The position numbers and the translations under genes are program-made. DNA of 64,000 nt from NCBI RefSeq assembly GCF_012689525.1, contig NZ_CP051516.1, positions 558,001-622,000 on the forward strand, read 5' to 3'. This stretch comes from Paraburkholderia aromaticivorans. Its GTDB lineage: Bacteria > Pseudomonadota > Gammaproteobacteria > Burkholderiales > Burkholderiaceae. The notes under the pieces were generated by a model. That model ran no database searches. It saw nothing but the letters and a program-made list of their open reading frames with translations, and was not told the origin of the DNA. This document shows, piece by piece, positions 1 through 9,810 of the stretch (the stretch's first letter is position 1; every line of letters begins with the position of its first letter).

Positions 1-1
1 G

Positions 2-2422
2 CCGCGCGGGCCGCAAGGCGAACGGCTCTCGCTTGGCGTGGTGGGCATGGGCAAGCTCGGCGGGCGCGAACTGAACGTGTCGTCGGATATCGACTTGATC
101 TTCATTTATGAAGAGGACGGCGAGACCGCGGGCGGCCAGCGTTCGCCGATCGCCACGCAGGACTTTTTTACGCGCCTCGGCAAGCGCCTGATCGGCGCGC
201 TCGCCGAAGTGACCGCCGACGGCTACGTGTTTCGGGTCGATATGCGGCTGCGGCCGAACGGCGACTCGGGGCCGCTCGTGTGCAGTCTCGGCATGCTCGA
301 AGAGTATTTCTATGTGCAAGGCCGCGAGTGGGAGCGCTATGCGTGGATCAAGGGGCGCCTCGTGTCCGAAGGCGCTAGCGATGCGGCGCAACGGCTGCAG
401 AAGCAGCTCGATGCGATCGTCACGCCGTTCGTCTATCGCCGCTATCTCGACTTCGGCGTGATCAGCGCGATTCGCGCGCTGCATCTGCAGATTCGCCAGG
501 AGGCGCAGCGGCGCGCGTCGATGCGGCCCGACAAGGCCGATGACATCAAGCTTGGGCGGGGCGGCATCCGCGAAATCGAATTTAGCGCGCAGGTGTTCCA
601 GTTGATCCGTGGCGGCCAGGACGCGGGCTTCCGCGTGAGGCCGACACTTGCGGTGCTGCGTCACGCGGCAACGCATGGGCTGATCGACACGTCGGTCTGC
701 GTGAAGCTCTCGCAGGCGTATCGCTTCCTGCGCGAACTCGAGCATCGTCTGCAATACCGCAACGACGCGCAGACCCATGCGATGCCGGTCGATCCCGAGG
801 AACGTTCGGCGCTCGCCCATGCGATGGGCTGCGACGACTACGCCGCGCTGATGGCCAAGCTCGACGCGCATCGCGAATTCGTCGAACAGCAGTTCGACCA
901 GATTTTCGCTGACAAAGTGAACGGCCGCGACGGCTGTGGCGCACCGGAAGACGGCGCCGCCGCATGGGTCTGGAGCAGCGCGCTCGCCGACGACAGCGCC
1001 GACGAAGCCTTGCAGGCGCGCCTCGTCGAACTCGGCGTGGCCGAGCCGGGTGAACTGCTCGCGCGGCTGCGCGCGGTGTGGCAGTCGTCGCGTTATGCAG
1101 GGCTGGCCGAGCGCAGCCGGCAACGTTTCGACATCGTCGCGCAACGGGCGCTCGAAGCCGCCCGCACGTTGGAACCTGCCGAGCGCCGCGGCGATACAGT
1201 GGCGCGCTTCTTCGACCTGCTCGAAGCGGTGAGCCGGCGCGGCGCCTATCTCGCGCTGCTGACCGAATATCCGCAAGCGCTGCATCGTGTGCTATCGGTG
1301 CTCGGTGGTTCGCGTTGGGCGGCGGGCTATCTGATCCGCCATCCGCAATTGCTCGACGAATTGCTGGACGATGAAGCGATCAATAGCCCGTTCGACTGGC
1401 CCGAGTTCAAGCGCACGCTGCGCCTGCGTCTGGCCGCGGCGGACGGCGTCGAGCAGCAGATGGATCTACTGCGGCATGCCCACCAGGCCGAGGTGTTTCG
1501 CATTCTGCTGATCGATCTGGCCGGCAAGCTGAGCGTCGAACATGTAAGCGACCGGCTGTCCGAACTGGCCGATGCCGTGCTCGACGTCACGCTTCAGGCC
1601 GTCTGGAACCAGTTGCCGAAACGCCATCGCGACGTGCCGCGTTTCGCAGTGATCGCGTACGGCAAGCTGGGCGGCAAGGAACTGGGTTACGCGTCCGACC
1701 TCGACGTGATCTTCCTCTACGACGACCCCGACGATGCCGCAGCCGACGTCTACTCCACTTACACCCGCCGCCTGATCACCTGGCTTACGACCGCAACCGG
1801 CGCCGGCACCCTGTTCGACGTCGACTTGCGTCTGCGGCCGAACGGCGAGTCGGGCCTGCTCGTCACCGATCTGGACGCGTTCCGCCGTTACCAGTTGCGC
1901 GAGGGCGACGCGGCCAATACGGCGTGGGTATGGGAGCACCAGGCATTGAGCCGCGCTCGCTACTGCGCGGGCGACGCCGAGATCGGCGCGAAGTTCGAGG
2001 CCATCCGCGAACAGGTGCTGACCACGCCACGCGAAGCGGCGCCGCTCATGAAGGAGATCGTCGAGATGCGCGCGCGCGTCGAAGCGGGGCATCCAAACCA
2101 TACGGCGCTGTTCGACCTGAAGCACGATAGCGGCGGGATGGTGGATATCGAATTCACCGTGCAGTACTGGGTGTTATTGCACGCGGCGAGCGATCCTGAA
2201 CTGATCCGCAATACCGGCAACATCGCGTTGCTACGGGAAGTGTCGCGCTTCGGCCTGATGAGCGAGGCGGAAGCGGAGACGGTCGGCGCGGCGTATCGCA
2301 CGTACCGCAAGTTGCAGCACCAGCTGCGACTGGATGGGATGGAGAAGGCACGGGTCGAGCCGACGCTGGTGGCTAAGGAGCGCGAAGCCGTGCTGGGGTT
2401 GTGGAAGCGGGTGTTTGGGTGA
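2..2422 (+). CDS. glnE: Glutamine synthetase adenylyltransferase/adenylyl-removing enzyme, partial (5' end outside window)
   Basis: Adds or removes AMP on glutamine synthetase in response to PII signalling, so it couples nitrogen status to glutamine synthesis in the cytoplasm. The frame is open from the first bases, so the N-terminus lies outside the window; 806 residues are visible and the family is usually about 930-950. Both nucleotidyltransferase cores are present: GMGKLGG with SSDIDLIF right at the start (the de-adenylylating half), and AYGKLGG with SDLDVIFLYDD near position 1657 (the adenylylating half). The gene ends in TGA and is followed by about 290 bases before the convergent recN. 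It is truncated only by the window edge. Confidence 0.96.
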   Translation, partial: PRGPQGERLSLGVVGMGKLGGRELNVSSDIDLIFIYEEDGETAGGQRSPIATQDFFTRLGKRLIGALAEVTADGYVFRVDMRLRPNGDSGPLVCSLGMLEEYFYVQGREWERYAWIKGRLVSEGASDAAQRLQKQLDAIVTPFVYRRYLDFGVISAIRALHLQIRQEAQRRASMRPDKADDIKLGRGGIREIEFSAQVFQLIRGGQDAGFRVRPTLAVLRHAATHGLIDTSVCVKLSQAYRFLRELEHRLQYRNDAQTHAMPVDPEERSALAHAMGCDDYAALMAKLDAHREFVEQQFDQIFADKVNGRDGCGAPEDGAAAWVWSSALADDSADEALQARLVELGVAEPGELLARLRAVWQSSRYAGLAERSRQRFDIVAQRALEAARTLEPAERRGDTVARFFDLLEAVSRRGAYLALLTEYPQALHRVLSVLGGSRWAAGYLIRHPQLLDELLDDEAINSPFDWPEFKRTLRLRLAAADGVEQQMDLLRHAHQAEVFRILLIDLAGKLSVEHVSDRLSELADAVLDVTLQAVWNQLPKRHRDVPRFAVIAYGKLGGKELGYASDLDVIFLYDDPDDAAADVYSTYTRRLITWLTTATGAGTLFDVDLRLRPNGESGLLVTDLDAFRRYQLREGDAANTAWVWEHQALSRARYCAGDAEIGAKFEAIREQVLTTPREAAPLMKEIVEMRARVEAGHPNHTALFDLKHDSGGMVDIEFTVQYWVLLHAASDPELIRNTGNIALLREVSRFGLMSEAEAETVGAAYRTYRKLQHQLRLDGMEKARVEPTLVAKEREAVLGLWKRVFG

Positions 2423-2714
2423 CGGTTGATCGGATGTTCGCAGTTTGCGCGAGCGGGTTGTGCAACTCCGTGCGTTGGACGGCGGTGTGAGCGAATTCGT
2501 GGCGTTCACTCCGCGAAGCGGCATGAAGGGCGGCGAGGTCAAGCGGGGTGAGGCGCGGCGAAGCAAGACGTCAGGCCGCCTCACCTATGATCGTTCGCGG
2601 CCGCGGGCACTGTGCCTGCGAGCCGCACGGGTGCTGTTTTTCCCGCGGCCAACCAGGCGGCTAACTTTCCTGCGCAAGTCGCAGATGGCGAGGGCATCCC
2701 CAGCCAACGAACAA
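2423..2714. other. Intergenic region between convergent glnE and recN
   Basis: No gene is supported here. The only structure I see is a perfect 9-base inverted repeat, ggccgcggg at 2599-2607 and cccgcggcc at 2642-2650, with a 34-base loop that contains a short T run. It could help termination between the converging genes, but it is not a standard intrinsic terminator. Confidence 0.4.
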
Positions 2715-4385
2715 CTACGCCGCCAGCATTTCCTTCGCGTGCTTGCGGGTGGTCGGCGTGATCTCCAACCCGCCGAGCATCCGCGCGACTTCTTCGACGC
2801 GGCTCGCCTTGTCGAGCGAGGTTACGCTACTGACCGTTCCGCCTTTGCCGTTGCCCGCCTTGGCTACCTGGAAATGATGATCGCCGCGCGCGGCGACTTG
2901 CGGCAAGTGCGTCACGCACAGCACCTGGCGCTGTTGGCCAAGCTGATGCAGAAGCCGCCCGACCACTTCGGCGACGCCGCCGCCAATGCCCGTGTCCACT
3001 TCGTCGAAGATCAGCGTGGGCGTCGGGCTCGCGGCGCTGGCAATGACCGCGAGCGCGAGGCTGATCCGCGCCAGTTCCCCGCCTGAGGCAACCTTCGCAA
3101 GCGGCCGCAGCGGCACGCCGGCATGACCGGCGACGCGGAACTCGACCTGTTCGAGCCCGTGCGCGCCGCCTTCGGGCAGCGGCACCAGCGCGACTTCGAA
3201 GCTGCCGCCTTTCATCGACAGTTCCTGCATGCCGGTGGTGACCGCCGCGCCCAGTGCCTTGCCGGCCTTGGCGCGTGCCTTCGAGAGTTTCTTTGCTTCG
3301 GTCAGGAAGGCTTCCTTGGCCTTGGCTTCGGCGGCGTGCAGGCTGTCGAGGTCGGCGGCCGCGTCGAGCGCGGCCAGTTGCGCGCGACGCGCCTCGTGCT
3401 CCTCAGGCAACGTTTCCGGCCGTAGACGGAACTTGCGTGCGGCCGAATGCAGCGCGTCGAGGCGCTTTTCGACTTGCGCGAGCCGGTCCGGATCGAGTTC
3501 GAGCTTTTGCGCGTAGTGGCTCAGCGAATAAGCCGCTTCCTGCAACTGGATTTCGGCGGGCTCCAGCGCGGCCAGCACGTCGTTCAAGGCCGGATCGATT
3601 TCCGCCAGGTCGCGCACCTTCGAGACGATCGAGGACAGATGCGTGATCATGGCCTCGTCCGATTCGGACAGCGCGCCGAGCGCGCCTTGCACGCCGTCGA
3701 TCAGATTGGCCGAATGCGACAGCCGCCGATGCTCGGTGTTGACCTCTTCCCACTCGCCCGGCTGCGGCGCGAGCTTGTCCAGTTCGGTGAGCTGCCACGC
3801 GAGGCGCTCGCGTTCCAGTTGCAGTTCACGGTCACGCGTTTGCGCGTGCTCGACCGCCTGAACCTTCTCGCGCCATGTGCGCCATGCCCGCGTGACGGTT
3901 GCCGCGGTGTCCGACAGGCCCGCGTGGGTGTCGAACAGTTCGCGTTGCGCGTCGGGACGCATCAGCAACTGGTGCGCGTGCTGGCCATGAATATCCACCA
4001 GCATTTCGCCGACCTCGCGCAACTGCGCGAGCGTCGCCGCGGTGCCGTTGATAAAGGCGCGCGAGCGGCCGTTGGCATCCACCACGCGCCGCAGCATTAC
4101 CGTGCCGCCGTGATGGCCGTCGTCGCCGGTCGTGCCGAGCGCCTGCTCGTCGAGCCATTGCTCGACCTGCGCGTGGGTCTCGAACTCCGCGGTGAGGTCG
4201 GCGCGGCTTTCGCCAGTGCGCACGACGTTCGCATCGGCGCGGGCGCCGAGCGCGAGCGCCAACGCGTCGATCAGGATCGACTTGCCGGCGCCGGTTTCGC
4301 CGGAGAAAACACTAAAGCCGCTGTCGAATTCGAGATCGAGCGCGGCGACGATGACGAAGTCGCGTATCGAGAGGTGGCGAAGCAT
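2715..4385 (-). CDS. recN: DNA repair protein RecN
   Basis: SMC-like ATPase that acts early in recombinational repair of double-strand breaks. At 556 residues it has the usual family length. Residues near 30-40 hold the Walker A motif GETGAGKS. The middle is a long Ala/Glu/Leu-rich coiled coil. The C-terminal half holds the ABC signature ASGGELARISLAL followed by Walker B PTLIFDEVDTGIGG. It lies 71 bases downstream of nadK on the same strand, so the two are probably co-transcribed. The order nadK-recN next to divergent hrcA is common in proteobacteria. No LexA box was recognised upstream. Confidence 0.97.
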   Translation of the reverse strand: MLRHLSIRDFVIVAALDLEFDSGFSVFSGETGAGKSILIDALALALGARADANVVRTGESRADLTAEFETHAQVEQWLDEQALGTTGDDGHHGGTVMLRRVVDANGRSRAFINGTAATLAQLREVGEMLVDIHGQHAHQLLMRPDAQRELFDTHAGLSDTAATVTRAWRTWREKVQAVEHAQTRDRELQLERERLAWQLTELDKLAPQPGEWEEVNTEHRRLSHSANLIDGVQGALGALSESDEAMITHLSSIVSKVRDLAEIDPALNDVLAALEPAEIQLQEAAYSLSHYAQKLELDPDRLAQVEKRLDALHSAARKFRLRPETLPEEHEARRAQLAALDAAADLDSLHAAEAKAKEAFLTEAKKLSKARAKAGKALGAAVTTGMQELSMKGGSFEVALVPLPEGGAHGLEQVEFRVAGHAGVPLRPLAKVASGGELARISLALAVIASAASPTPTLIFDEVDTGIGGGVAEVVGRLLHQLGQQRQVLCVTHLPQVAARGDHHFQVAKAGNGKGGTVSSVTSLDKASRVEEVARMLGGLEITPTTRKHAKEMLAA

Positions 4386-4456
4386 GGAGGTCGTCTGGTG
4401 AGCTTGATGTTCGGGTTTCGGCAGCGGCGGCGTTCGCGTTCCGGTGTCCTTGCCGC

Positions 4457-5359
4457 TCAGGGCTTGGGGTCTTCTTCGTGCGACGGGTATTCGTTCCAGT
4501 GCAGCTTCTTGCGCAACGTGGCGAAGTAGCTATAGCCGACGGGATGCAGCATCGGCACCGTATGACGCGAGCGGCGCACTTCGATCGTGTCGCTCAATTC
4601 GAGCGACGTGAACGACTGCATGTCGAAATTGACGTTCACTTCGCGCCCCGAGACGATCTGGATGCTCACCTTCGAGTCGTCCGGCAGCACGATCGGCCGG
4701 TTCGATAGCGCGTGCGGCGCGATCGGCACGAGCACGATGCCCTGCAATTGCGGATGCAGAATCGGCCCTTGCGACGAAAGCGCGTAGGCGGTCGAGCCGG
4801 TGGGCGTGGCCACGATCAGACCGTCCGAGCGCTGGTTGTACATGAAGCGGCCGTCCACCGAGACATGCAGTTCCGCCATGCCCGAGAAGCCGCTGCGGTT
4901 GACTACCACGTCGTTGAAGGCCAATGCGTGATAGATCGGATTGCCGCCGCGCATGATGCGCGCTTCGAGCAGCACGCGTTCTTCGCGCTCGAAATTGCCG
5001 GACAGCATTTGCGGCACGATCTCGCGCATGTCGGAGATCGGAATGTCGGTAATGAAGCCGAGCCGCCCGTGGTTGATGCCGATCAGCGGCGTGCGGTAAG
5101 GCGCGAGTTGGCGGCCGATGCCGAGCATGGTGCCGTCGCCGCCCAGCACGACCGCAACGTCGGCGCGCGCGCCGATCTCGGCGGGACGCAGCGCCGGATA
5201 GTCGGTGACGCCGATCTCGGCGGCGGTGTCGGCTTCGAATACGACCTCGAAGCCGCGCTTCGCGATGCACGAGGCGAGCGCGGTCAACGGCTCGGCGATG
5301 CCCGGCGTATTGTTGCGCCCGACGAGCGCGACGGTCTTGAACTGGCTGGTCACTTGCAT
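4457..5359 (-). CDS. nadK: NAD kinase
   Basis: Phosphorylates NAD to NADP using ATP or polyphosphate; cytosolic. The 300-residue product has the hallmark GGDGT motif ([11 protein letters not shown], about residue 70) and the NHGRLGFIT motif about 25 residues later, followed by the conserved [11 protein letters not shown] segment near residue 185. The ATG start lies about 320 bases from the divergent hrcA start. It is followed on the same strand by recN. Confidence 0.97.
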   Translation of the reverse strand: MQVTSQFKTVALVGRNNTPGIAEPLTALASCIAKRGFEVVFEADTAAEIGVTDYPALRPAEIGARADVAVVLGGDGTMLGIGRQLAPYRTPLIGINHGRLGFITDIPISDMREIVPQMLSGNFEREERVLLEARIMRGGNPIYHALAFNDVVVNRSGFSGMAELHVSVDGRFMYNQRSDGLIVATPTGSTAYALSSQGPILHPQLQGIVLVPIAPHALSNRPIVLPDDSKVSIQIVSGREVNVNFDMQSFTSLELSDTIEVRRSRHTVPMLHPVGYSYFATLRKKLHWNEYPSHEEDPKP

Positions 5360-5677
5360 GCCGGCATTACACCATAGGTAGGGCCTGAAAAGAACCGCAG
5401 ACAGACCCGGTAGCGGGCCGGCGCGCGCGGGCCGTCAGCGCATCTCGCGATTATCGTTAGAATGGTGAAGCCTTGATGACATGTGCGCCGGTTAAAGTGC
5501 GGCGGGGTGCCGGCAGCCGGGCCGCCCAGAAGGTGGCCCGCGAAGCGCTGGGCGGAACGCCGGCAAGTGTGCCGGACCGAAGGCAATGCGCCGCCTTGGC
5601 AAGCGGCGGCGCGTTCGTCAGGGATGGGCGCCCCTAGCGCTCGCGGTAGTCGTGCCATTGAGCTAAAATTTTCCGTC
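5360..5677. promoter_or_regulatory. Divergent nadK/hrcA intergenic region
   Basis: About 318 bases separate the divergent nadK and hrcA starts. A TAAAAT hexamer at 5664-5669 sits only 8 bases before the hrcA ATG, and no Shine-Dalgarno sequence is visible, so hrcA may start as a nearly leaderless transcript. The middle is very GC-rich and self-complementary, for example gcgccgcc and ggcggcgc flanking a short loop near 5590-5615. I matched it to no known RNA family. No CIRCE element (TTAGCACTC-N9-GAGTGCTAA) is present. Confidence 0.35.
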
Positions 5678-6697
5678 ATGCTAGATCCTCGCGCACAAAC
5701 CCTCCTCAAAACGCTGATCGAGCGCTACATCGCCGAAGGTCAGCCGGTCGGCTCGCGCACGTTGTCGCGCTATTCGGGCCTCGAACTGAGTCCCGCAACG
5801 ATCCGCAACGTGATGTCCGACCTCGAGGACTTGGGGCTCGTGATCAGTCCGCATACTTCCGCGGGCCGCATTCCCACGCCGCGCGGCTACCGCCTGTTCG
5901 TGGACACCATGCTCACAGTGGAGTCCGCCGCGGACGAAGAAGCCGTGACGCGTACCGTCAAGACTACCCTGCAGGCAGGCGAGCCGCAGAAAATCGTGGC
6001 GGCGGCGGCCAGCGTGCTGTCTAACCTGTCGCAGTTCGCCGGTGTGGTGCTCACGCCGCGGCGCAGCCACGTGTTCAAGCAGATCGAGTTCATGCGTTTG
6101 TCGGACAAGCGCATTCTGCTGATCATCGTCACGCCGGAAGGCGACGTGCAGAACCGCATCATGGCGACCCAGCGCGATTTCTCGCCCTCGCAACTGGTCG
6201 AAGCGTCCAACTACATCAACGCGCACTTCGCGGGCCTTTCGTTCGACGACGTGCGGCGCCGCCTGCGCGAAGAAATCGACGAACTGCGCGGCGACATGAC
6301 CACGCTGATGCACGCCGCCGTCACGGCCAGCACGGACGAATCCGACACGGGCGAAACCGTGCTGATTTCCGGTGAACGCAATCTGCTCGAAGTAGCCGAC
6401 CTTTCGTCCGACATGGCGCGCCTGCGCAAGCTGTTCGATGTGTTCGACCAAAAGACCAGTCTCCTTCAATTGCTCGACGTATCGAGTCACGCGGCGGGTG
6501 TGCAGATTTTCATCGGCGGCGAGTCGAATCTCGTTCCCATCGAGGAAATGAGCGTGGTGACCGCGCCGTATGAGGTGAACGGAAAGATCGTCGGCACGCT
6601 GGGCGTGATCGGACCGACCCGCATGGCCTACAACCGCGTGATTCCGATTGTGGATATCACCGCACGCCTGCTCTCGCTGACCCTCAGTCAGCAATAG
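5678..6697 (+). CDS. hrcA: Heat-inducible transcription repressor HrcA
   Basis: DNA-binding repressor that recognises CIRCE operators and is kept active by GroE in other bacteria. The 339-residue product starts [18 protein letters not shown], the conserved N-terminal winged helix, followed by [18 protein letters not shown] and [12 protein letters not shown]. The frame stays open upstream, but homology begins at the ATG at 5678, and no good ribosome site is seen for either start. It is divergent from nadK and followed by hemH. CIRCE is not visible next to hrcA, grpE or dnaK, so its targets are probably elsewhere, presumably groESL. Confidence 0.96.
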   Translation: MLDPRAQTLLKTLIERYIAEGQPVGSRTLSRYSGLELSPATIRNVMSDLEDLGLVISPHTSAGRIPTPRGYRLFVDTMLTVESAADEEAVTRTVKTTLQAGEPQKIVAAAASVLSNLSQFAGVVLTPRRSHVFKQIEFMRLSDKRILLIIVTPEGDVQNRIMATQRDFSPSQLVEASNYINAHFAGLSFDDVRRRLREEIDELRGDMTTLMHAAVTASTDESDTGETVLISGERNLLEVADLSSDMARLRKLFDVFDQKTSLLQLLDVSSHAAGVQIFIGGESNLVPIEEMSVVTAPYEVNGKIVGTLGVIGPTRMAYNRVIPIVDITARLLSLTLSQQ

Positions 6698-6814
6698 AGC
6701 CGTTCATTCCAGGCTGCGATGCATCCTCACGCAAATGATGCGTGACTGCGCGCGGCTTGCCAATTGGCCGAATGGCCAGGGGTGTCCGGCGGACCGGGGC
6801 ACGAACCACGCCGT

Positions 6815-6820
6815 TATAAT
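6815..6820 (+). promoter_or_regulatory. Putative -10 element for hemH
   Basis: An exact TATAAT lies about 50 bases before the hemH ATG, in otherwise GC-rich intergenic sequence. No convincing TTGACA-type -35 is seen at the expected distance, so this is a partial promoter assignment. Confidence 0.4.
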
Positions 6821-6870
6821 GAATCTCACCTGAACCGACATTCCGCCCAAACCGGTTACCCCTGCTGCCT

Positions 6871-7941
6871 ATGCGCTTCGACCTCGAGCGGCCCTCACAG
6901 AACGCCACATCACACCGTGTCGCCGTGCTGCTGATCAATCTCGGCACACCCGACGCGCCGACGCCGCGTGCGGTCCGCCGCTATCTCGCGCAGTTTCTGT
7001 CCGATCCGCGCGTGGTCGAAATTCCGGCGCTGCTCTGGCAGATCATTCTGCGTCTGCTGATTCTGCCGTTCCGGGGCGTCGCTTCCGCCAAGAAGTACGC
7101 CGCGGTGTGGATGCCGGAGGGCTCGCCGTTGCGCGTCCACACGGAGAAGCAGGTGGAAGGCCTGCGCCATCTGTTGCAACTGAACGACTACACGGTGCTG
7201 GTCGATTACGCGATGCGCTACGGCACGCCGGGTATCCCGGCCATGCTGAACCAGCTCAAGCTGGCGGGCGCCGAGCGCGTGCTGCTGATGCCCATGTATC
7301 CGCAGTATTCGTCGTCGACCACCGCCACCGCGTTCGACGACGCTTTTTCGGCGCTCAAGCGCATGCGCAATCAGCCGGAGATCCGCACGGTGCGCCAGTA
7401 CGCCGACCATCCGGCCTACATCGCGGCGCTTGCCGCGCAGGTGCATCATTATTGGCATCAGCACGGCCGGCCGGATTTCGCCGCGGGCGACAAACTGGTG
7501 CTGAGTTTCCACGGGGTGCCCAAGCGCACGCTGGATCTCGGCGACCCGTACCACGAGCAATGCCAGCAAACCGGCGCATTGCTGATGCAGGCGCTCGAAC
7601 TGACGCAGGTGGAATGCCGCATCACATTCCAGTCGCGTTTCGGCAAGGCCGAATGGCTGCAGCCGTACACGGCGCCCACGTTGAAGGAACTGGGCGCGGC
7701 GGGCGTGCGGCGCGCCGACGTATTCTGTCCAGGCTTCACGGCCGATTGCCTTGAAACGATCGAGGAAATCGGCATGGAAGTGCGCGACGAATTCCTCCAC
7801 GCGGGCGGCAAGGATTTCCATCGAATTCCCTGCCTGAATGCCTCGCAGGCGTGGATTGCCGCGCTGGGCGAAATCGTTGCGCAGAATCTGCAGGGCTGGC
7901 CGGTGCAGGCGTTGCCAGTGCCGCATACGACAGGAGCTTGA
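6871..7941 (+). CDS. hemH: Ferrochelatase
   Basis: Inserts ferrous iron into protoporphyrin IX, the last step of protoheme synthesis. At 356 residues it fits bacterial ferrochelatases. Seen directly: the N-terminal [12 protein letters not shown] motif, the SFHGVP segment with the catalytic histidine (about residue 212), and the [16 protein letters not shown] segment with the conserved acidic residues (about residue 285). The TGA at 7939-7941 overlaps the ribosome site of the following hslR gene, so the two are likely translated from one mRNA. Confidence 0.97.
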   Translation: MRFDLERPSQNATSHRVAVLLINLGTPDAPTPRAVRRYLAQFLSDPRVVEIPALLWQIILRLLILPFRGVASAKKYAAVWMPEGSPLRVHTEKQVEGLRHLLQLNDYTVLVDYAMRYGTPGIPAMLNQLKLAGAERVLLMPMYPQYSSSTTATAFDDAFSALKRMRNQPEIRTVRQYADHPAYIAALAAQVHHYWHQHGRPDFAAGDKLVLSFHGVPKRTLDLGDPYHEQCQQTGALLMQALELTQVECRITFQSRFGKAEWLQPYTAPTLKELGAAGVRRADVFCPGFTADCLETIEEIGMEVRDEFLHAGGKDFHRIPCLNASQAWIAALGEIVAQNLQGWPVQALPVPHTTGA

Positions 7942-7949
7942 ACAGGCTC

Positions 7950-8357
7950 ATGAATTACAGGATTGCAACCGACGCGGGCGCTAAGCTGCGCATCGACAAA
8001 TGGCTTTGGGCGGCGCGCTTCTTCAAGACGCGCTCGCTCGCGGCGGACGCTGTCGAAAAAGGACATGTGCGTATTGGCGGTGCCAGCGTCAAGCCGGCTA
8101 AAGACGTGCGGGTCGGCGACCTGGTCGAGATCGAGATCGAGCGGATTGTCTGGCAGGTGGAAGTGCTGGGCGTATGCGACGTGCGCGGCCCGGCGAGTGT
8201 CGCGCAAACGCTTTATGCGGAAACCGAAGAGAGCAAGGTGAAGCGGCAGGTCGAACAGGAGCGGCGCAAGACGTATCGCGAACCGGCGGCCGCATTGCAC
8301 GGCCGGCCGACCAAGCGCGACAGGCGCACTATCGACAAACTTTCAGGTGGGGATTGA
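7950..8357 (+). CDS. hslR: S4-domain RNA-binding protein, Hsp15 family
   Basis: Small RNA-binding heat-shock protein that in E. coli binds stalled 50S subunits carrying peptidyl-tRNA. The 135-residue product opens with an S4 fold: LRIDKWLWAARFFKTRSLA, then VRIGGASVKPAKDVRVGD. It has a basic C-terminal tail. The ATG at 7950 is preceded by caggag at the end of hemH; the longer upstream frame has no such signal. Its place upstream of grpE-dnaK-dnaJ fits a stress role. Confidence 0.9.
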   Translation: MNYRIATDAGAKLRIDKWLWAARFFKTRSLAADAVEKGHVRIGGASVKPAKDVRVGDLVEIEIERIVWQVEVLGVCDVRGPASVAQTLYAETEESKVKRQVEQERRKTYREPAAALHGRPTKRDRRTIDKLSGGD

Positions 8358-8490
8358 ACAGCTGTTCCATGGTCGCGTGCACACCGCCGTATTCGGTAGT
8401 GTGGTCGTTGACAGCCCCGGACATGCAGATGGTCGTGGTGCCCGCAATCAGAACCAATGCGACCACCGAGATTGCAAAGGTCAGTTTCAC
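8329..8490 (-). CDS. Putative small secreted or membrane protein, 53 aa
   Basis: Not recognised. On the minus strand a GTG at 8490 is preceded at good spacing by gagggg and opens a 53-residue frame. It begins with Met-Lys, then a hydrophobic stretch (LTFAISVVALVLIAGTTT), a cysteine and a polar tail of about 30 residues. This looks like a signal peptide or a single membrane anchor. Its 3' end overlaps the end of hslR by 29 bases on the opposite strand. The ribosome site and signal-like N-terminus favour a real gene; the short length and the overlap argue against. Confidence 0.4.
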   Translation of the reverse strand: MKLTFAISVVALVLIAGTTTICMSGAVNDHTTEYGGVHATMEQLFNPHLKVCR

Positions 8491-8881
8491 GGTACTCCCC
8501 TCGGGAAGGTTCAGGATAAAGACGGGCGAATCAGGTGGAAATTGCAATATATCGGAAAGGTTTACGTCAGATTAGGGTTAACGCGTCTTTTCCGATGCTT
8601 AAGTGGAGCATAGGCCACTTGTCAGCAGCACTCAATCTCAATCTGATTGCGCAGCAATAATGGTTGTAACCGGGCATTTCCGCGGCACGTCCGTGGTGCG
8701 AAAAGATCCGGGAGAACCGCTTGAAATGGTTGTTCCCGGCCTCATCTGCCGTTCTGATTTGCGGTGACTCGCGAAGTTGTCTGTCGCGATTTTGCAACGC
8801 ACAAACCGCGCCAGGTTTGATGTGCTGCCGGCCACCGTTGGCTTTTACCTCGCTTTCACCCATTTAACGACTTTCAGCGAC
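8491..8881. other. Intergenic region upstream of grpE
   Basis: About 390 bases, less GC-rich than the neighbouring genes. It holds the putative sigma-32 promoter described separately. Short open frames on the minus strand here have no ribosome site and no coding character. A single agcactc near 8627 resembles half of a CIRCE site but has no partner. Confidence 0.45.
8720..8747 (+). promoter_or_regulatory. Sigma-32 heat-shock promoter for grpE
   Basis: CTTGAAA at 8720-8726, a 13-base spacer, then CCTCATCT at 8740-8747. The known RpoH consensus is CTTGAAA with a spacer of 11-16 and CCCCATNT, so the -35 is exact and the -10 has one mismatch. It lies about 135 bases before the grpE ATG on the same strand. 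A match this close, upstream of a classic heat-shock gene, is strong evidence for RpoH control. Confidence 0.75.
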
Positions 8882-9466
8882 ATGGAAAACACGCAAGAGA
8901 ACCCGACGAGCCAGAATCCCACGCCCGCCGACGAAACCGCGCGCCAGGCCGCCGAGGCCGCAGCACCTCAGCAGGAAGCGGCTGCCAACGCCGCGACCGA
9001 CTCGCCGGTCAACGCTGAGCAGGCGGCCCTGGCCGAAGCTGAAGCGAAGATCGCCGAGTTGCAGGAGAGCTTCCTGCGCGCCAAGGCTGAGACCGAAAAC
9101 GTTCGCCGCCGCGCTCAGGAAGACGTCACCAAGGCGCATAAGTTTGCAATCGAGAGTTTCGCCGAGCATCTGCTGCCGGTGATCGACAGCCTCGAGGCGG
9201 CCGTCGCTCACTCGTCCGACGACCTGCAGAAGGTGCGCGAAGGCGTCGAACTCACGCTGCGTCAGCTCACCGGCGCGCTGGAAAAGGGCCGCGTCGTCGC
9301 CCTGAATCCGGTTGGCGAGAAGTTCGACCCGCACCGCCATCAGGCGATTTCCATGGTGCCGGCCGAACAGGAGCCGAACACCGTGGTGGCCGTGCTGCAA
9401 AAAGGCTTCGTGATCGCCGATCGCGTGCTGCGTCCGGCACTTGTGACCGTCGCTGCACCGAAGTAA
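8882..9466 (+). CDS. grpE: Nucleotide exchange factor GrpE
   Basis: Releases ADP from DnaK and so drives the Hsp70 cycle. The 194-residue product begins MENTQENP at the ATG at 8882. It has a disordered Gln/Ala/Glu-rich N-terminus, a long helical dimerisation region ([20 protein letters not shown]), and the C-terminal beta-wing with [13 protein letters not shown] and [18 protein letters not shown]. The frame extends upstream of this ATG, but the family start and the spacing from the heat-shock promoter favour 8882. It is the first gene of the grpE-dnaK-dnaJ cluster. Confidence 0.96.
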   Translation: MENTQENPTSQNPTPADETARQAAEAAAPQQEAAANAATDSPVNAEQAALAEAEAKIAELQESFLRAKAETENVRRRAQEDVTKAHKFAIESFAEHLLPVIDSLEAAVAHSSDDLQKVREGVELTLRQLTGALEKGRVVALNPVGEKFDPHRHQAISMVPAEQEPNTVVAVLQKGFVIADRVLRPALVTVAAPK

Positions 9467-9512
9467 GCGCCAGAAGGCCTGGTAAGCCGTTTCGTCCGGC
9501 AGGCAGCGCGCC

Positions 9513-9797
9513 ATGGCTGACCTTCCCGACGACGCCACCGCGCTCGGCCTCAAATGGTTTCACAGCAACGTTGACGGGCATCGCGAACCGGGCCGGCGCT
9601 TCATAGTGCACGGCGTGCCCACATGGTTCTTCTTCTACCGCGGCAAGCGGCTCGGCTGGCACGGCCTTGGGCAGTTCCAGGCCACGGTCACGGCCGCACG
9701 GGAGAAGATTCGGGCAGGCCAAGCGGGCAAAATGGCCGACGCCACGAGCGGCGCTCAGGTTGATGGAACAACTTCGGGCAAAAGTTCGTCCGATTGA
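9513..9797 (+). CDS. Truncated thioredoxin-like protein
   Basis: A 94-residue product that matches only the C-terminal half of a thioredoxin fold. It has a strand resembling LKWFHSNVDG, then the cis-proline motif GVPTWFFFYRGKRLG, and a final helix. The WCxxC active site and the preceding strand and helix are missing. Upstream in this frame there is a stop at 9483-9485, so no simple extension restores them. It sits between grpE and dnaK on the same strand. It may be a decayed thioredoxin or a short adaptor that keeps the fold without redox chemistry. The C-terminal 25 residues are low-complexity. Confidence 0.6.
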   Translation: MADLPDDATALGLKWFHSNVDGHREPGRRFIVHGVPTWFFFYRGKRLGWHGLGQFQATVTAAREKIRAGQAGKMADATSGAQVDGTTSGKSSSD

Positions 9798-9810
9798 AAA
9801 AAATTAAAGA

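Noticed and set aside
5480..5620. GC-rich self-complementary stretch before hrcA as a riboswitch or small RNA
   Set aside because: I could not match it to cobalamin, SRP, RNase P or other RNA signatures; high GC alone gives such hairpins.
8620..8640. Possible CIRCE element before grpE
   Set aside because: Only one half-like agcactc is present; there is no gagtgct partner at a 9-base distance.
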